DNA of 64,000 nt. Source: Pagrus major (lineage: Eukaryota > Chordata > Actinopteri > Spariformes > Sparidae). The translations under genes were made by a program, and so were the position numbers. Position 1 is the first letter of the stretch, and each line of letters opens with the position of its first letter. This document shows positions 37,600-50,200 of the stretch, piece by piece. The stretch is from positions 5,826,663 to 5,890,662 of the forward strand of contig NC_133221.1 of assembly GCF_040436345.1 (NCBI RefSeq), in the 5' to 3' direction. The notes beneath the pieces were generated by a model. That model ran no database searches. It was given only the letters and a program-made list of their open reading frames with translations, and had not been told where the DNA came from.

Positions 37600-37700
37600 T
37601 CTCATTTGCCTCAGCTGTACTTTGTGCTGATTAGCAAATGTTAGCATGCTAAACTAAGATATTTAACTTTGTACACATACCTGCTAAAGATAGACTTTGT
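37600..37700 (+). repeat. Tail fragment of the AGCATGCTAA dispersed repeat
   Basis: CTCAGCTGTACTTTGTGCTG then ATTAGCAAATGTTAGCATGC and TAAACTAAGAT matches 18790-18840 and the family consensus as I know it. Confidence 0.6.
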
Positions 37701-39599
37701 TATTTATAGATTGAGACTTTTTCACAACACCGTACCCGTCAGACGAGACAGTATTCCAGAAACAGCACACAGTAAAAACATACAATACCAAACTGCCATT
37801 ATAATCCACACTAAGGCCTGTTCATTGAGGCCTATTGTTTAGGAGCAGCTATGGCCACGGGGGGGAATCAGGCTTTTTTCCCCACAGCGAGCTCTCCTGC
37901 ACTTCTCAGTGCAGCACGGTAACAATGTAATTGTGAGCATGTTTGCAAGCTGATTAGCAGTCGCTCAAAGCCCCAGGGCCTTAACTGCGCCTGATGCCAA
38001 ACTCGTGTCATATCGGGAGCTCGAGATTCCATCTTGTAAATAACGTTCATGTCAACATCTAACTCATAATGACAACCGTGAAGAAAGCTCCAAATTAATC
38101 AAACTTAAACCAAACAAATATGAAGGTCTGGACAGCCAAAGACCGTCAATCAGTGTGATTAAATGCGGCATTTTATTGTTAGTGCACTCACACAACCAAC
38201 TCCGCAACCATGAAACACTCAGCTGTGCTTGAACATTCATTCACGGTGACTCTTGTCTTGTTTTAACATTTTCTTTCATTTTGTTGGAACGCCTCAGATG
38301 TTCACCGTGCACTCTGACTTAAGCGTGTTCAAGAAATAAAGCAACGTTAGCACAAGATCTCACTTGTCCAACCGCTCGTCAGGCTTTAACAAAACTCTTT
38401 CTCATTGTGCGCCGAACATGAAAGCAGCAGCTCTGGTCCAACACCATGGAAACCCTTGAATATAGTCCAGCAGTGCTTTCATCAGCAGGAGCTGTCACTG
38501 TATTGCCAGTGAGTGAACCATCAAAGACATTCCCTCTATTATTCCCCCACTTAAGAGTTTTGAATTTCAATGCCGCACAAGGACTACGCAAGAACTGCTC
38601 AATAAGAGCAATACGCCAGGCTCAATGACGGCGCTGAGATGTTTACCGTGCAGGATTTACTCTCCAGTGATCCCAATTTGCAAATTAGAAAGAAACGATG
38701 CACCACATTTAACTGCAAAGGCACCAATTGGCCCTTGATTAAAATCCTCACAATTCAAACAGCAATCTGTTGTGAGGCGCAAGGCAACTTGAACATCAGA
38801 TATACACTCGCAAAGACAAGATTAAGGAGGCTAATAACACCTGAGACAAGACATCGATCTGAAGAGCACATGGGAATACCGCGTAATCTGCTCCGACAAA
38901 CAAACCATGGAGACTGGCTGCTAAATCTTCAAATGAATGATAATGTAATTGGAAATGTGAGGAATATATACATTGTTGGTTTCATTTTGGTCAAAATGCA
39001 CCGATATAAATGTATGATTTACTCCAATTCAGCGCTGTAATTTAATTAACTGCGATGGGAAAGGCACCAGAGGCGGCTTATACGGATTAAACGCCTTTAT
39101 CCCGACTAATTCTTCATATTGTATTTCATTTTCCGCTGCGCTCAAAGCTCATGAAAGTTATTTTATTCTGTAAGAAAAGCTGAAATTGGTGCCTGCTCGC
39201 TAATAAAGCTCTGTAAATGTTGCCTTATTAGAGGGTGGCACCCTTGAATCCTTTCGGTTGTTCTCTTCTTTATCGCAGAATTGGTTTTAGATGACAATGT
39301 GGCGGATTGATTTTTTTTCGATTCAATTAGGCTCCAGGCGCTGCAGCGGCACTCTGTTCAAAAGAAACATCTGAGTGTCTCTCAATAAAAGGAATACAGT
39401 TCTGGTCCATGTGAGCTCGGTACACAGCAATGTGGCAGTGAAAAAGGACACACGGTTAATCAAGTAATTCCACTTCAACATGAGAGTCCTCGGGAGGGTA
39501 CCCATACTTCCTCTTTGTAGCCGATGTTGAATGAATCTTTTATTTAGTAAAAATTGCCACGAATACCACAATGGACCCTCTCAGTGTTATCTTATATCA

Positions 39600-39910
39600 T
39601 ACTACTAATGCATTAAAGGGGCTCTATGTACCAATTTGTAGACATTCACATGCAGAAATCACTTTTTTATTGGCCTTATGTGAACAGATTGTCGAATGAC
39701 TTGAATAATGAGTCTTTCCGCGTCTCTCTCGGTTGCCTATACAAGCCTGTGTAAGGTTTGTTGAAGTTGTTTAATGCTGCTGGACTGTGGATTTCTTTGT
39801 GAAGGGTCTGATTTTTTGCAACAGTCTGAAGGATGTGACTTTATGCACGATCTCAAGTGCCTCCCTCTGCTCAGCTAACGGAGAGCAACAGTAGCTAACG
39901 TTACGACACA
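39600..39910 (+). repeat. Dispersed repeat, GGGGCTCTATGTA start
   Basis: AAAGGGGCTCTATGTACCAA, GACATTCACATGCAGAAATC, TCTCTCTCGGTTGCC and AACAGTAGCTAACG are blocks of a recurring teleost repeat. The body is degraded. Confidence 0.45.
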
Positions 39911-40039
39911 AAAGTGCCACAGAACCCCTTTTAATGTGTCTATTGTTGGGTATATAGCATAGCTTTCAAATATATGCATTTCCCTCTGAAATGTAGTGAA
40001 GCAGAAGTTCCATCGAGTGGAAACATGCAGGATGTAACG

Positions 40040-40670
40040 ACATGATAAGTCCGACCAAAAATGATGATTCAGTCCTGATCTACTCCCCTCCCTCATGCTG
40101 ATGGAAAGTCGGGTGAAGTTTCATAGTCATTTCTGGAGCTTCACAGCAAAACTGCATTGCGGCATTCTCCTAAACAACTGAATGATGGGGACACCTGATC
40201 TTCTTTATTTGAAAAGACGTTATTTACCCCCTTTGTAAAGCTGAAATCGTCACTGTAGCTGCTAAACTAAAAGTCTGAAGCAGTTGCATGAGTGTTGCAG
40301 CATTATCCGAAACAGCTGAAGTAAAATAAATACAACTGAAACCAAGCTCATCCGGTGTGATCCAAGTCTCCGGAAGTGCAGCTCATTCAACCATTTCAGA
40401 CATTTAGCTTAGCAGCTACAGTGAAGGTTGTAAATAATGACTTTTCAAATGAATAGATCTCCGAGCTCAGGCCAGACAAGCTGTATGGAGCCACTTTATA
40501 TTTAGTTTAGTTTTTTTTTCATCTACTTTAGTTATTTTAGGAGAATGCTGCAATGCTGTTTTGCTGTGAGGCTTCAGAAATGATTTATGAAACTTCACCT
40601 GACTTTCCATTGGCATGAGGCGTAAAAGATAATGACTGAATTTTCATTTTTCGGCTGAACTTATCCACTA
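40040..40670. mobile_element. Large palindromic (fold-back) element, arms about 220-250 bp
   Basis: The left arm (about 40043-40285) and right arm (about 40395-40667) are inverted copies. CCTCATGCTGATGGAAAGTC at 40091 pairs with the block ending 40620 (GACTTTCCATTGGCATGAGG), and CTTCACAGCAAAACTGCATT pairs with the block near 40555-40575. The segment near 40250 (ACTGTAGCTGCTAAACTAAA) pairs with the one near 40410. The loop is about 110 bp. No open frame. Confidence 0.85.
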
Positions 40671-42149
40671 ATTGTTTAGCAGCTGTAATGTTCACAGACT
40701 GTGCCATCTTCGTGTTGGCACATTGATCACTAACAGACACCGTTCAGCTTTCTGCACCGGCCTGCACACACCCAGACACAGGACGAATACTGACTTTTTA
40801 TATTTCATATGTTGTGTTAATGTGCCTCATGTGAAACAACCCATTATCCATTGTAAAGCTATTGTTAAACAAACACAGTCAGTGAGCCAGTAATAACAGT
40901 AACACATTAAAACATATTAGGGGACACTTTGGACCAAAGCAAAATATAGATCATCGTTGAGATCGTTTTCCCCTGCAGCACTTCAGATGTTGGAAGAAAC
41001 ACTGATGGGTTTCCATGGGAACTGCTAATCATCCTACACCCCAAACTTGAGACGTGATTCATTCATTGTACCCCGCGACCTTCCTCCAGACTAGATTTGA
41101 ACCAGACAGTGTAATTACTTATGTTTGCTCTGTGCGCTATTTATGTGCACATTAAAACTGCTGTGATATAGTGGCCCGGATCAAATTAGACAACAGCCTC
41201 CGTTTCTGCGAGCCAGAGGAGTTTAAGTAGCTGAGATGTGAGAGAATAATTGGCACTGAAGAGTCACTGTCGGACAGATGTGGGGGGGGAGGAAAAAAAC
41301 CTGATGACAGTTGTGAAGTTTGATGTTTTTTCAAACTAAATCTAAATTAAAATACCTTGTTTTTGCTTCAGGTAGTGGGAATGTAAGTTAATCAGATATC
41401 ATACTTTACTAAATAATGTTCATGTAGAGAATAACCTGTAACTGAATGCCTTATCATAGTCAGTAGCTTAGCAACAGTATATGCTTCTTATGTTTTCTTC
41501 TCCTTATGTTCTTATAGGGTAATTTTCCTTTGTTTCTGATTTGGGAAAATTAATAGACGTGCTATTTTTGTTCTTTCTATATGCACTTGAATAAACTGCC
41601 AGAAAATATCATGTGCCTTTTGTGCGTGTGCTCTTCAAAGCACACTGTCAGGTACTGTTTGAGTGTTGTTTGATCCATGCAGCAGGGTGAAGCATTGTTA
41701 ATAGCGCCGCAGTAATGAGCTATCATCTTTCTCAGACCGCCGCCTGTTTTCTGTCCCTCTCTTCCCTCTGTTCCTCCTTCACTCACCCTTTACAAATCTC
41801 TGTATCTCGTGCTGTGCATGTTTTACCTCGCTAAAAAGCTGGATGATATTAATTGTGTCTTGTCATCTTAATTACTAGTGCCCTCTTTGATTTCACGGAG
41901 CCATATTATGGCAGCTTTGGTTGTAAATGAGGCATGCTCTGTGTCGGTCTGTGAAAAAATACACCCAGCGCAGTTGAAGTCACCTTGACATCACACCAGC
42001 TACTGAGCCAGGTGGAATTATACAGCATGTGTCACTGTGAGTCCTACTAAAGAAGACGGTGTTAGTGAAGTGAATTACATGATTGGATATATTATGTTCT
42101 GTATGTGCGAAGTGTGAGGCAAAAAGTGTTTCTTCATAATTGGTTGTTC

Positions 42150-42200
42150 ATTTTTACATTTAGCCATTTGGCAGACGCTTTTCGTCCAAAGCGATGTACT
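42150..42200 (+). repeat. Short repeat core (GCAGACGCTTTT...CCAAAGCGA)
   Basis: ATTTAGCCATTTGGCAGACG CTTTTCGTCCAAAGCGATG matches a core found across many teleost repeats. A diverged copy lies at 50463-50520. Confidence 0.55.
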
Positions 42201-42419
42201 AATGAGGTGCAGACCAAGCCTCAGTGGATGAAGGAAAAGCCATCAAGAATAAGAGACACAGCACTCAGCTTCATACTCCACAACAGTGCCAAGGATTTAT
42301 GGCTCAAATGACAAAATGCGAGCATCAACAGGGAACCAGTGGACGGCAGCAACCCAATCGCCAGAATAAATGTTGGCAAAATGTGTTTCTGCAAAACCAC
42401 GTAAAAGTTAAAACTTTGC

Positions 42420-42745
42420 TTTTCTTTAGGTTCAATTAGGCTTGTCACAATGATGGTGCTTCAGCACAGAAACCACTTGGTTATGGTTAGGAAAAAATCA
42501 TGGTTGGCATCCACTGCAAACTCAATCTGCGGTCACCGGCTTGGCAGCCTTGTCGTGTCGCCTGCAGCTGCACAGCCGTCCCCTCCGACTCCCGTTATGA
42601 CAGTCAGATAATAAACATGTTATGTGATATGAAATGCTTTGCACAAATGTCATTATGGTACATATCTTCTATGACTTGTACCTATGGACGTGTCTGTAAT
42701 TTGCAGAAACTGCTAACATTTATTGGCGACTGGGACCGAGAGCAG
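42420..42745. mobile_element. Copy of the CAGTCACCAGG TIR element, right part
   Basis: Contains GGTTATGGTTAGGAAAAAAT, CGTTATGACAGTCAGATAAT and the right end TGCAGAAACTGCTAACATTT then ATTGGCGACTGGG. This matches the right ends at 27060-27105 and 50295-50341. The left end is missing or eroded. Confidence 0.6.
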
Positions 42746-43959
42746 TGAAAAGCTGTTTTTGTGCTGTTTTTGGCTGAATGACAAACAGGCATGCCGCCAC
42801 GATTTTGACCATTGGAGGAGGTTTTACTTTGTATGCTGGCAGTGTTCATCATCATCAGAACATATTATTTGCATGAATAAAATGACTTCATTCAAATCAA
42901 CGTAAACACTGTTGTATCATGATCAGAAAGCAACATGAACGTGGTTGGAACCGAGGTCATATTTCTGTGCAGAACCAGGGAGGTTAGTTGAGAAAGTTCT
43001 GTTTCTCAGTGTATCTTTGTGTCCTTAGTTTGTGTCCGAACATGAATCGAGGTTAATTTTAGTTAGAGAGGTGAGTCCTGTGATTCTGTATCAGAACGTT
43101 TCCCGTAATGGCATACATCTTTAATTCATAACCAATCTGAAATATCTGTGAGGAAGATCATACAGTTAGGTTTTAAAAATTGATGCTGAGAGAAATATTG
43201 TTGTCTTGCATTCTGAATCCAAACCCTTCATTTTCTAGACTTTCCTATTGTATTGTACTTTTCTGCAATCCAAAGAATAAACTACTTTTAATAGACGAGG
43301 CAGAGAGTTTCATCCTTCTGTGTCTCGGTGTTTTTGTTCCTACGAGCCTGTTAGTGGTTATTTATTTAAAGTTATTGAAGGCCAATCAAAGTAAGAAAGA
43401 AAACAACAGCAGCCCTGCCAGAAAGGCATTTCGAGTAATCAAGACATGAGACTACCTGGGAGATAAGGGGCATATTCAGTCAGATAAGACCTGATCTTTC
43501 TGGTGTTTAATAGTGCAAAGCGACACCTCAGAGTGACAGCGGCTACTTGAGAGTGGTTTATGAATTAGACACAGATTTCTTGCAGACGTTGTCGGCTGAT
43601 TTGTCCCCCTTGGCATTTTGTTCAAAGCGTTGTGAACGATTTGATTAAATACACAGTTGTTGAAGGGAGGCAAACAGCTCAAGCTAATGAGATCTTAACT
43701 CATTCACTTATTGTTAACAGCACCAGGGTGTTCACCGCACACCATATTTAAAAGATGTATTTGCACCATAGACTCCTGTCTGATGTCGATAAATCAACAG
43801 AGGATGGTGACACACAGCCAAGAAAATTAAAGTAGCTCCCTCCATTTTGGACCCCCTAGATCTCAAAGGTTAGCACTGTCGTAACGACCTGCTAACAATC
43901 AACACTACAAATTGGAATTTTGAATTTGGCACGAACATTTGCATTTGATCGCAGAAGCT

Positions 43960-44245
43960 CCACCGACTTTACATCAAAATGGTGAAGTTTGAAATGTAGG
44001 TGGGACCAGACCTTTGGAGAGATTGAGTTGAAGGTGGCAGCATCCATTTTCAGATATCAGTAACAAAGACCAAGATCCACTTCGAGACAGTCTGGCCATC
44101 TAATGGGAATGATAGGTAAAGCTGGGTATCATCAGCGTAGCAACAATGAAAAAAAAATATCTGTGAGTGGACAGCAAGAAAGAGGGTCCAAGCATCGATC
44201 CTTGAGGTACACCTTGTCAGTACAAGTGGAGCAATAATCACTAAA
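43960..44245 (-). mobile_element. Decayed LINE (L2/Rex1-type) reverse transcriptase fragment
   Basis: On the minus strand, 44213-44193 encodes the GVPQGSM motif and 44139-44128 encodes YADD inside HCCYADDTQLYLSF. The two motifs are in different frames and only 54 bp apart, far less than in an intact reverse transcriptase. The copy is therefore deleted and frameshifted, and non-functional. The clade call is by motif style only. Confidence 0.7.
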
Positions 44246-46644
44246 GAACCTAAACCTTTGGTTGTAGTTATTTTATTACATGCACCTGCAGAGCAGATCA
44301 TAGCATCGACAGTTATAAAGACACTACAGACTCTTCAACAGCCTCAAACAGTCAACAACCATTGTAAAGGCACACACAGCAAGTTGAAAGATACTGCACT
44401 ATACAGCTGACCCAGTACATAAAAATACAACAATTACAGCTGCACCTACTACTGCAATTACAGCACTATATGACATCTACTGGTTTTCTCATTTCAGAGA
44501 GCAAAGTAGTGCGCTACTGGCTCCAATGTGGCAATTCAGCCATTAAACATCATAACATAAACACCTGTGTTCATGCAGAAGGATTCATGCAACTCAGCCT
44601 GAGTGAAAAAATTAATAAATACCTGAGTAAAGCAACAACTGTGATGGGAAAATGAGGAAAATAAATACTGAAAGATGTCTACTTAGGCCAAACACAGATT
44701 CAAGAAAAAAGAAAAGATTGAGTACCTACTGTATATTTAAGAAAAAATAACAATTATTACCCACACTGATAAAACTGCAGTGAACAGATCTACATTTTCT
44801 GCTGACTTTAAACCTTGGTTAGGCACTTGCGGTAAATGAGCTGTGAGCATGACTGAACAAGCAGGGCTCCCTCTTCTTTGATTCCCAGAGTAGGACTGTT
44901 GATCGCTGCCCATATGCCTTTAGGAATGGGTTGCACCAGCAAGATTGTGTTTCAAACTAATTTATTTAATTTATTAAAGGTAATATTTATAACGTTTTTA
45001 TGTCGATAAAACATTCTTAAAAATAATACATCGACAGAGCTTCTAGAAAGGTGCAGAATAAAGGTATCACTTTCCCTTAAAAACATCATTATGATTGTGA
45101 ATTAATCATTTAAAAAATGTTGTCTGGTCCAACATGATTGTTTTGTTTATTTCTGTGTTATAATTCTGACAGTTGGTTTCAGCTTCTGACGACATTTGTG
45201 AGCCAATCGTATAATGCCGTTGGTATCATGTGGTGTTCACGACTGGGCTTCGTCAGCACCAAGCTAGCGTTAGCAACGTTAACATTTGCTAGCTTGCGTT
45301 AGCAATGTTAGCCAACTGGGAACCATTTTTAAGGTAGCAGATGATTCGAACAACAGCAATGTTGTCAATAACACCTTTAAATCAGGTTTCACCATTAAAA
45401 CCTGAACAATGTCTTCGTCAGTAAAGATGTAAGTAATGTGTAAATTGGTTGTTCGGAAACATCATTAATTCCATCCAATCAACAAATCATGTTTACAGGA
45501 AGCCACTGAAGAGTGCCGCAGGAATGAGTACTAAGACCTAGAAATTAGTTACTTACTTCCAGTTGTCTTGTCTCGAAGTGATTGAGTTTTCGGTTAAATG
45601 GCTGAAATGAGGTTAACACAAGCTTAAAAGACTTTCAGGTTTTGTTCTACAACATAAAGTACGTCATTAAATACTCCATGACTGAATTAAAAGGCATTTA
45701 CGTGTCTTAAAAATGCGTAATTTGTTGGGGATACATGATAATACAAAGATTCTTCTTCTTCTACTCTGTAAGAACTAGTTTCTATGATGCAACCCTATAT
45801 ACCGTACTTAGCTTACATCTAGACTGATATTGAGCTTGCAAACAGTTGGTGCAACCGACTCCAGGTCTGTTACTCCCTCTGAATGTAATGCATGATCAAA
45901 AACTCTCAGACAGGTATACTCAGATAAGTGAAAAAATATAAACTGTATGTATCATTAAATAATTAACAGTAAATAACATGCTAGTGGGATACACATTTAT
46001 AGATTCCCACCAAAGCCACGTATTTTTTAACCAAATGTCAGCAGATATTTTCTATTTTCTTTAGCGTTTTGCATATTTTTCTGTCTTCTGCTATAATCAA
46101 AAAGCAAAAAATGGCAAACACTATAATGGTAACAGGCATTAGAAAAGACAGGCAGAACTGCTTCCACGTACGCAGATGTCTTGTAACATTTTTCCACGAT
46201 ACAATCAAGTCAGGAAATGCTGTAGAGATGTAAAAACAGTCTGTGACAAAGGAACAGTATTCTCTTAATGTTTTGCAGCATTCTCCCCATAACATCAATA
46301 TGATGGCAATAAGAGCTTTTCTCAGATGTTGATGACATTGATCCAGCATGCTACTAATTTAACACTGACTTTCTTCCCCATGAAACTCAAATCTGTGGCA
46401 TAACTCAGATTAGGTCCCGCGTTAATCCAGCTACAGTATATGGCACCAGCGAGGTAAGAGCTTGCACAAAGTGCCTCTGAGGAGCCTGATATGTTTGGAG
46501 GGAACAGCACACGGACAGAAGAAGAAGATACACATTGTTCACAACTGCAACAGCAATATCAGACTCCAGAGGACATACTGCTGAAGAGAGAATAGCACAG
46601 CCTCGGTTAGCATAGTATCATAATGGAATTGAGTTCTTTCAGTC

Positions 46645-47289
46645 TCAGACACTGTTCGGGTTGTAACAGAGCATGTTCAGTTGCAGGTTTTCATCCCAGT
46701 GTCTGAGGATGATGAAGAGCTGGTTGGCAGCAGACTTGATGGAGGCTAAGTCGCGGCCCTCTGGGATGTCCTGCGCACTCAACCACATGCTGGCTTTGGC
46801 GGCTACCATTTCCCATTCGATGAAGTAACTGGCGGAGCTGTGTTCCAGCCAGGCGAGGGCTACAGCTGTGGCCCACACCATGCTCTCCGGATCCAGCATC
46901 CTCTTCAGGGGGCTAGGCGATGCTGTTTCCAAGCCCCCTAAACCCGAACCCCGTCCACTGTCCGCCTGGGAGTGTGGGGAGAGCTGCGGGTCAGCAGGGG
47001 TGGACGGACTGAGTAATGGGGAAAGACCAGCATCCACCATCCCGGCACTCAGATAAGAAGTGCCTGCAGTGTGCTCTGCAGGTTGATGATATGTTTCGGA
47101 CTCGCATTGGGATCTGTGTCCGTCATCGGCGCTCTCAGCCCGGCGGCTGCTGGAGTGAGACAGGTGGCCCAGGCTGCTGCGGTGGCTGTTGAAGGGGGAG
47201 GTCCACTTTAGCTTGTCCATGGGCACGTTAATGGCTTCACACAGAGCTGTGTCCAGGGGAAATGCACCGCTAGCCAACTGCAACAACAC
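46645..47289 (-). CDS. vwa5b1: vwa5b1 terminal coding exon
   Basis: 215 codons including the stop, after a CTTCTGCACAG acceptor. It encodes QLASGAFPLDTALCEAINVP, MDKLKWTSPFNSHR, a variable Ser-rich stretch, then WATAVALAWLEHSSASYF and the C-terminus WDENLQLNMLCYNPNSV. The last residues are nearly identical to human VWA5B1. Confidence 0.94.
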   Translation of the reverse strand: MLLQLASGAFPLDTALCEAINVPMDKLKWTSPFNSHRSSLGHLSHSSSRRAESADDGHRSQCESETYHQPAEHTAGTSYLSAGMVDAGLSPLLSPSTPADPQLSPHSQADSGRGSGLGGLETASPSPLKRMLDPESMVWATAVALAWLEHSSASYFIEWEMVAAKASMWLSAQDIPEGRDLASIKSAANQLFIILRHWDENLQLNMLCYNPNSV

Positions 47290-50200
47290 CTGTGCAGAAG
47301 TTAAAAGTTTGACTTATAGTACAGCTCGTGTTTTTTTTTTTTACAAACTTAAATCAGCTGGGTAGTGGTACTTGTAGAGGAGGAGGGGTATGGGTCAAAA
47401 GGTCACACACACACTGACTTTAGATTGATAGCAATGCGCCAAACCACACCTCATTTTACAACAGAGGTGCACAGGTGGGCGCAAGAACATTTGCTATTTA
47501 CACAACGTGGGCACTGGGCGTGAAAATAAGGCACGTGTAAGATAGAGCCCTGTGTTTTCAACAATTAAAAATCACTAACAGTATAAAAATATCAGACTAA
47601 AATGAAATAATTTTGACTTTGTTTTGTTATTCAGTAGAATGTTTTAGTACCAAATATTTGTTTCAGTGCCAGCGTTTCCCATTACAGGTCAGGTTTTGTT
47701 GTCAATGCCAAACTTTGTTTTCAATGCCAAGCCCCACAGAGTTGGGTGTATTTATTCCCCTGCAATTCATGTTTTTTTAATACTTGACAAGCAATAAAAC
47801 AAGAGGTGAGTGGACAAATGATTTGAGTGCATGCTGTTCTTCTGCACCACACTGCATTTTGTAACAAGAGTCTTCTATGGCTCATTACTTCCTCCTCCAA
47901 TCAGGAGCTGGACGTGAGGTGCTTTGCAATAACATACCTGTTTGGTAGTTGTTAAAGGACGGTAAATCACTTTGAGGGTAGCATTTGTGATTATTTTTGA
48001 CAGACATATTCTTTTCATTGAAACTGAAAAGTGATGAATAAAACATGAACCAGCTGGCAGGCACAGAATAATTAGAGTCTTCTTCAAGGTCATGGTGGTT
48101 TCAGAGAAGGCCTCACAATATTGCAGTTAAGTCCAGACGGTGCTTCTGGCCTCTAAGCAGAGGTTAAATTACACCGGATATTTCTATCACAGGCAATTTC
48201 TTTTGCTGGACAGAAAAAAAAGCCATTACTCAGAAAAAGTTTCTTAAAACACCAATTTTTTTTTTTACTGTTTGCAAAGTTTAGTTGGCTAAGATTTATA
48301 CGACTCCTTCCATGGTCAGTCATGGATACAATCTATTGTGAAATATAAAGTGCACAGTGAGTACAGTAATTTCAGCCCCTGAAGGTCTCTCAATCAAAAC
48401 AAAACAGAAGATATAAGTAGCGTGGGATCATGGGAGTTGTTGTCTTCATTTAGATAACCACCACTGCTGATGAAAATCTATCTAGAGTTTTATTAATTTT
48501 AAGTTTAGTCACATTTAGCGACTTCCTTCCTTTGATCTCTGACTCTCTCTTGGAGGTTATAGCGACCAAATGAAATGGACCGTTACCTTGAATTAAATTG
48601 CAATTAAAAGTTTTCTGAGGATGAACATTGTCTGAAAGTTTTTTTAGTACAAAAGTACACAACTCAACATGACAAAGGTCTCATCGTTTTCAGACATTTT
48701 AAAGGTGCCAAACAGCAAATCTGGAGAAAGACAATTAATTGTTGAATCTCATTCCCAGGTCGTCAAATTCTGATGCTCTGGGTCACAACAGCAGCAATAA
48801 CATTGACCTTAACAATGAATTCTCCCTTTTTAAGTAAGAGTACAAACTGTATATATCTGATTAAACTGCTGGTATCCAACACTGACCTCCTCTTTTTATC
48901 ATCTCCGTATTTTTAAATGTTATCCTTTGTTTCCTTCTTTCAGAGCGATGGGATGAATTGGGGATGAATTTCCTTCCCTTTCCTTTCTTTTACTGGCTCA
49001 ACAGATTTTGACAAATCTACCTTCTGTTCAAATTAGCTTCCATCACAACACATCCAGGTTGACAGAGCATTCACATGTCTGGATTTAGCTACCCACCAGA
49101 GGAATGTAGTCTTTGTTCTCGTTGTCGCTCTCTCCAATTGAATCACCGGACTTGCTGTGAGATCGACACATAAATCCTTTGGCAGCTCGAGTCAGGAGAC
49201 GCGTCCTGCTGAGGGCCAACCTTAAACAGGAGAGTGGGAGAAGCACGTTTAAATCTCAGTGTATGTGAAACACACATCACTATTAGATTTAATCTCCATC
49301 ACGACAGGGAAAGCAATTTCTTTTGGTTATCTGGTACATCTGTAGATTTACATATCATTGGAATCCAGTAAATTGAGTGTAATGAGGATTAAGTCACCTT
49401 GTTTCAGACTGAACTGTTCGGTGTATTAACATAACCTTTTGTATTTACATGCATGGTATTCAGAGGATGAATCCTAATGACTTTGGTGATCCCCTGACTT
49501 TTCCTCCAGCACCACAGTGAGGTTTTGTGTTAAATGTCTCTAAGATGGATTGCCATGAAATTGGCTGCAGACATTCACGTCCTCCGCAGGATGACTTAAA
49601 TGAACTTTGGTGATCCTTTTACTTTCCTCTAGCGCCAGCCCAGTCACCAGGATAAAATGTTGGCAGTTAACGTTTCTGCAAACCGCTGATTCGTTCAAAT
49701 TTGTACTAAAACAAAACGTGTCATATCACATAACTTCCATAGTAAGTAGTACCACGCTGTTTCAAAATTTAAAAGCGTGATACCAACAAATGTTTTTAAG
49801 GAGACCTCGGGACAATATCTAACCCTATCTGCGGTGACAAAAACAGATATTTTAAGCTAAACCATGATGTTTTCCGAACCCTTTCCTGTTTTATTTTGTA
49901 GTTTATATCCTCATGTGTCGTGTTTCACTTTCCACTTCCTCCCTTTGTCTGTTTTCCCGCCCTTTTTCTGTGTACACCTGTGTCTCATTAGTTAATCACC
50001 CTCTGTGTATTTAATACAGTTTATTCCCCTCACTCTTCACTGGTTTGTCTGTTTTTTACTCCTGTCGTGTGTTTGCTGCCTGAGTTCTTGAGTTTTACTG
50101 GTTTGTTTCTTTGTATTTTTGTTTTGTACTTAGTTTAGTTTTGTTTGCTTTTTGCTGTGTCTGCATTTTGGTCCTGTTTTTGTAAACCTAGCACATACCA

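Larger units (their letters stand above)
36241..46644. other. Intergenic between mul1 and vwa5b1, no gene recognised
   Basis: AT-rich DNA with a palindromic element (40040-40670), repeat fragments (36510-36575, 37600-37700, 39600-39910, 42150-42200, 42420-42745) and LINE debris (43960-44245). A non-repetitive block lies at about 38640-39240. Human CAMK2N1 lies in the matching interval, but no camk2n1-like coding sequence was seen. A 103-codon minus-strand frame at 46038-46349 is discussed separately. Confidence 0.55.

Noticed and set aside
43960..44245. Possible intact reverse transcriptase gene
   Set aside because: Motifs are in different frames and too close together; it is a dead LINE fragment.
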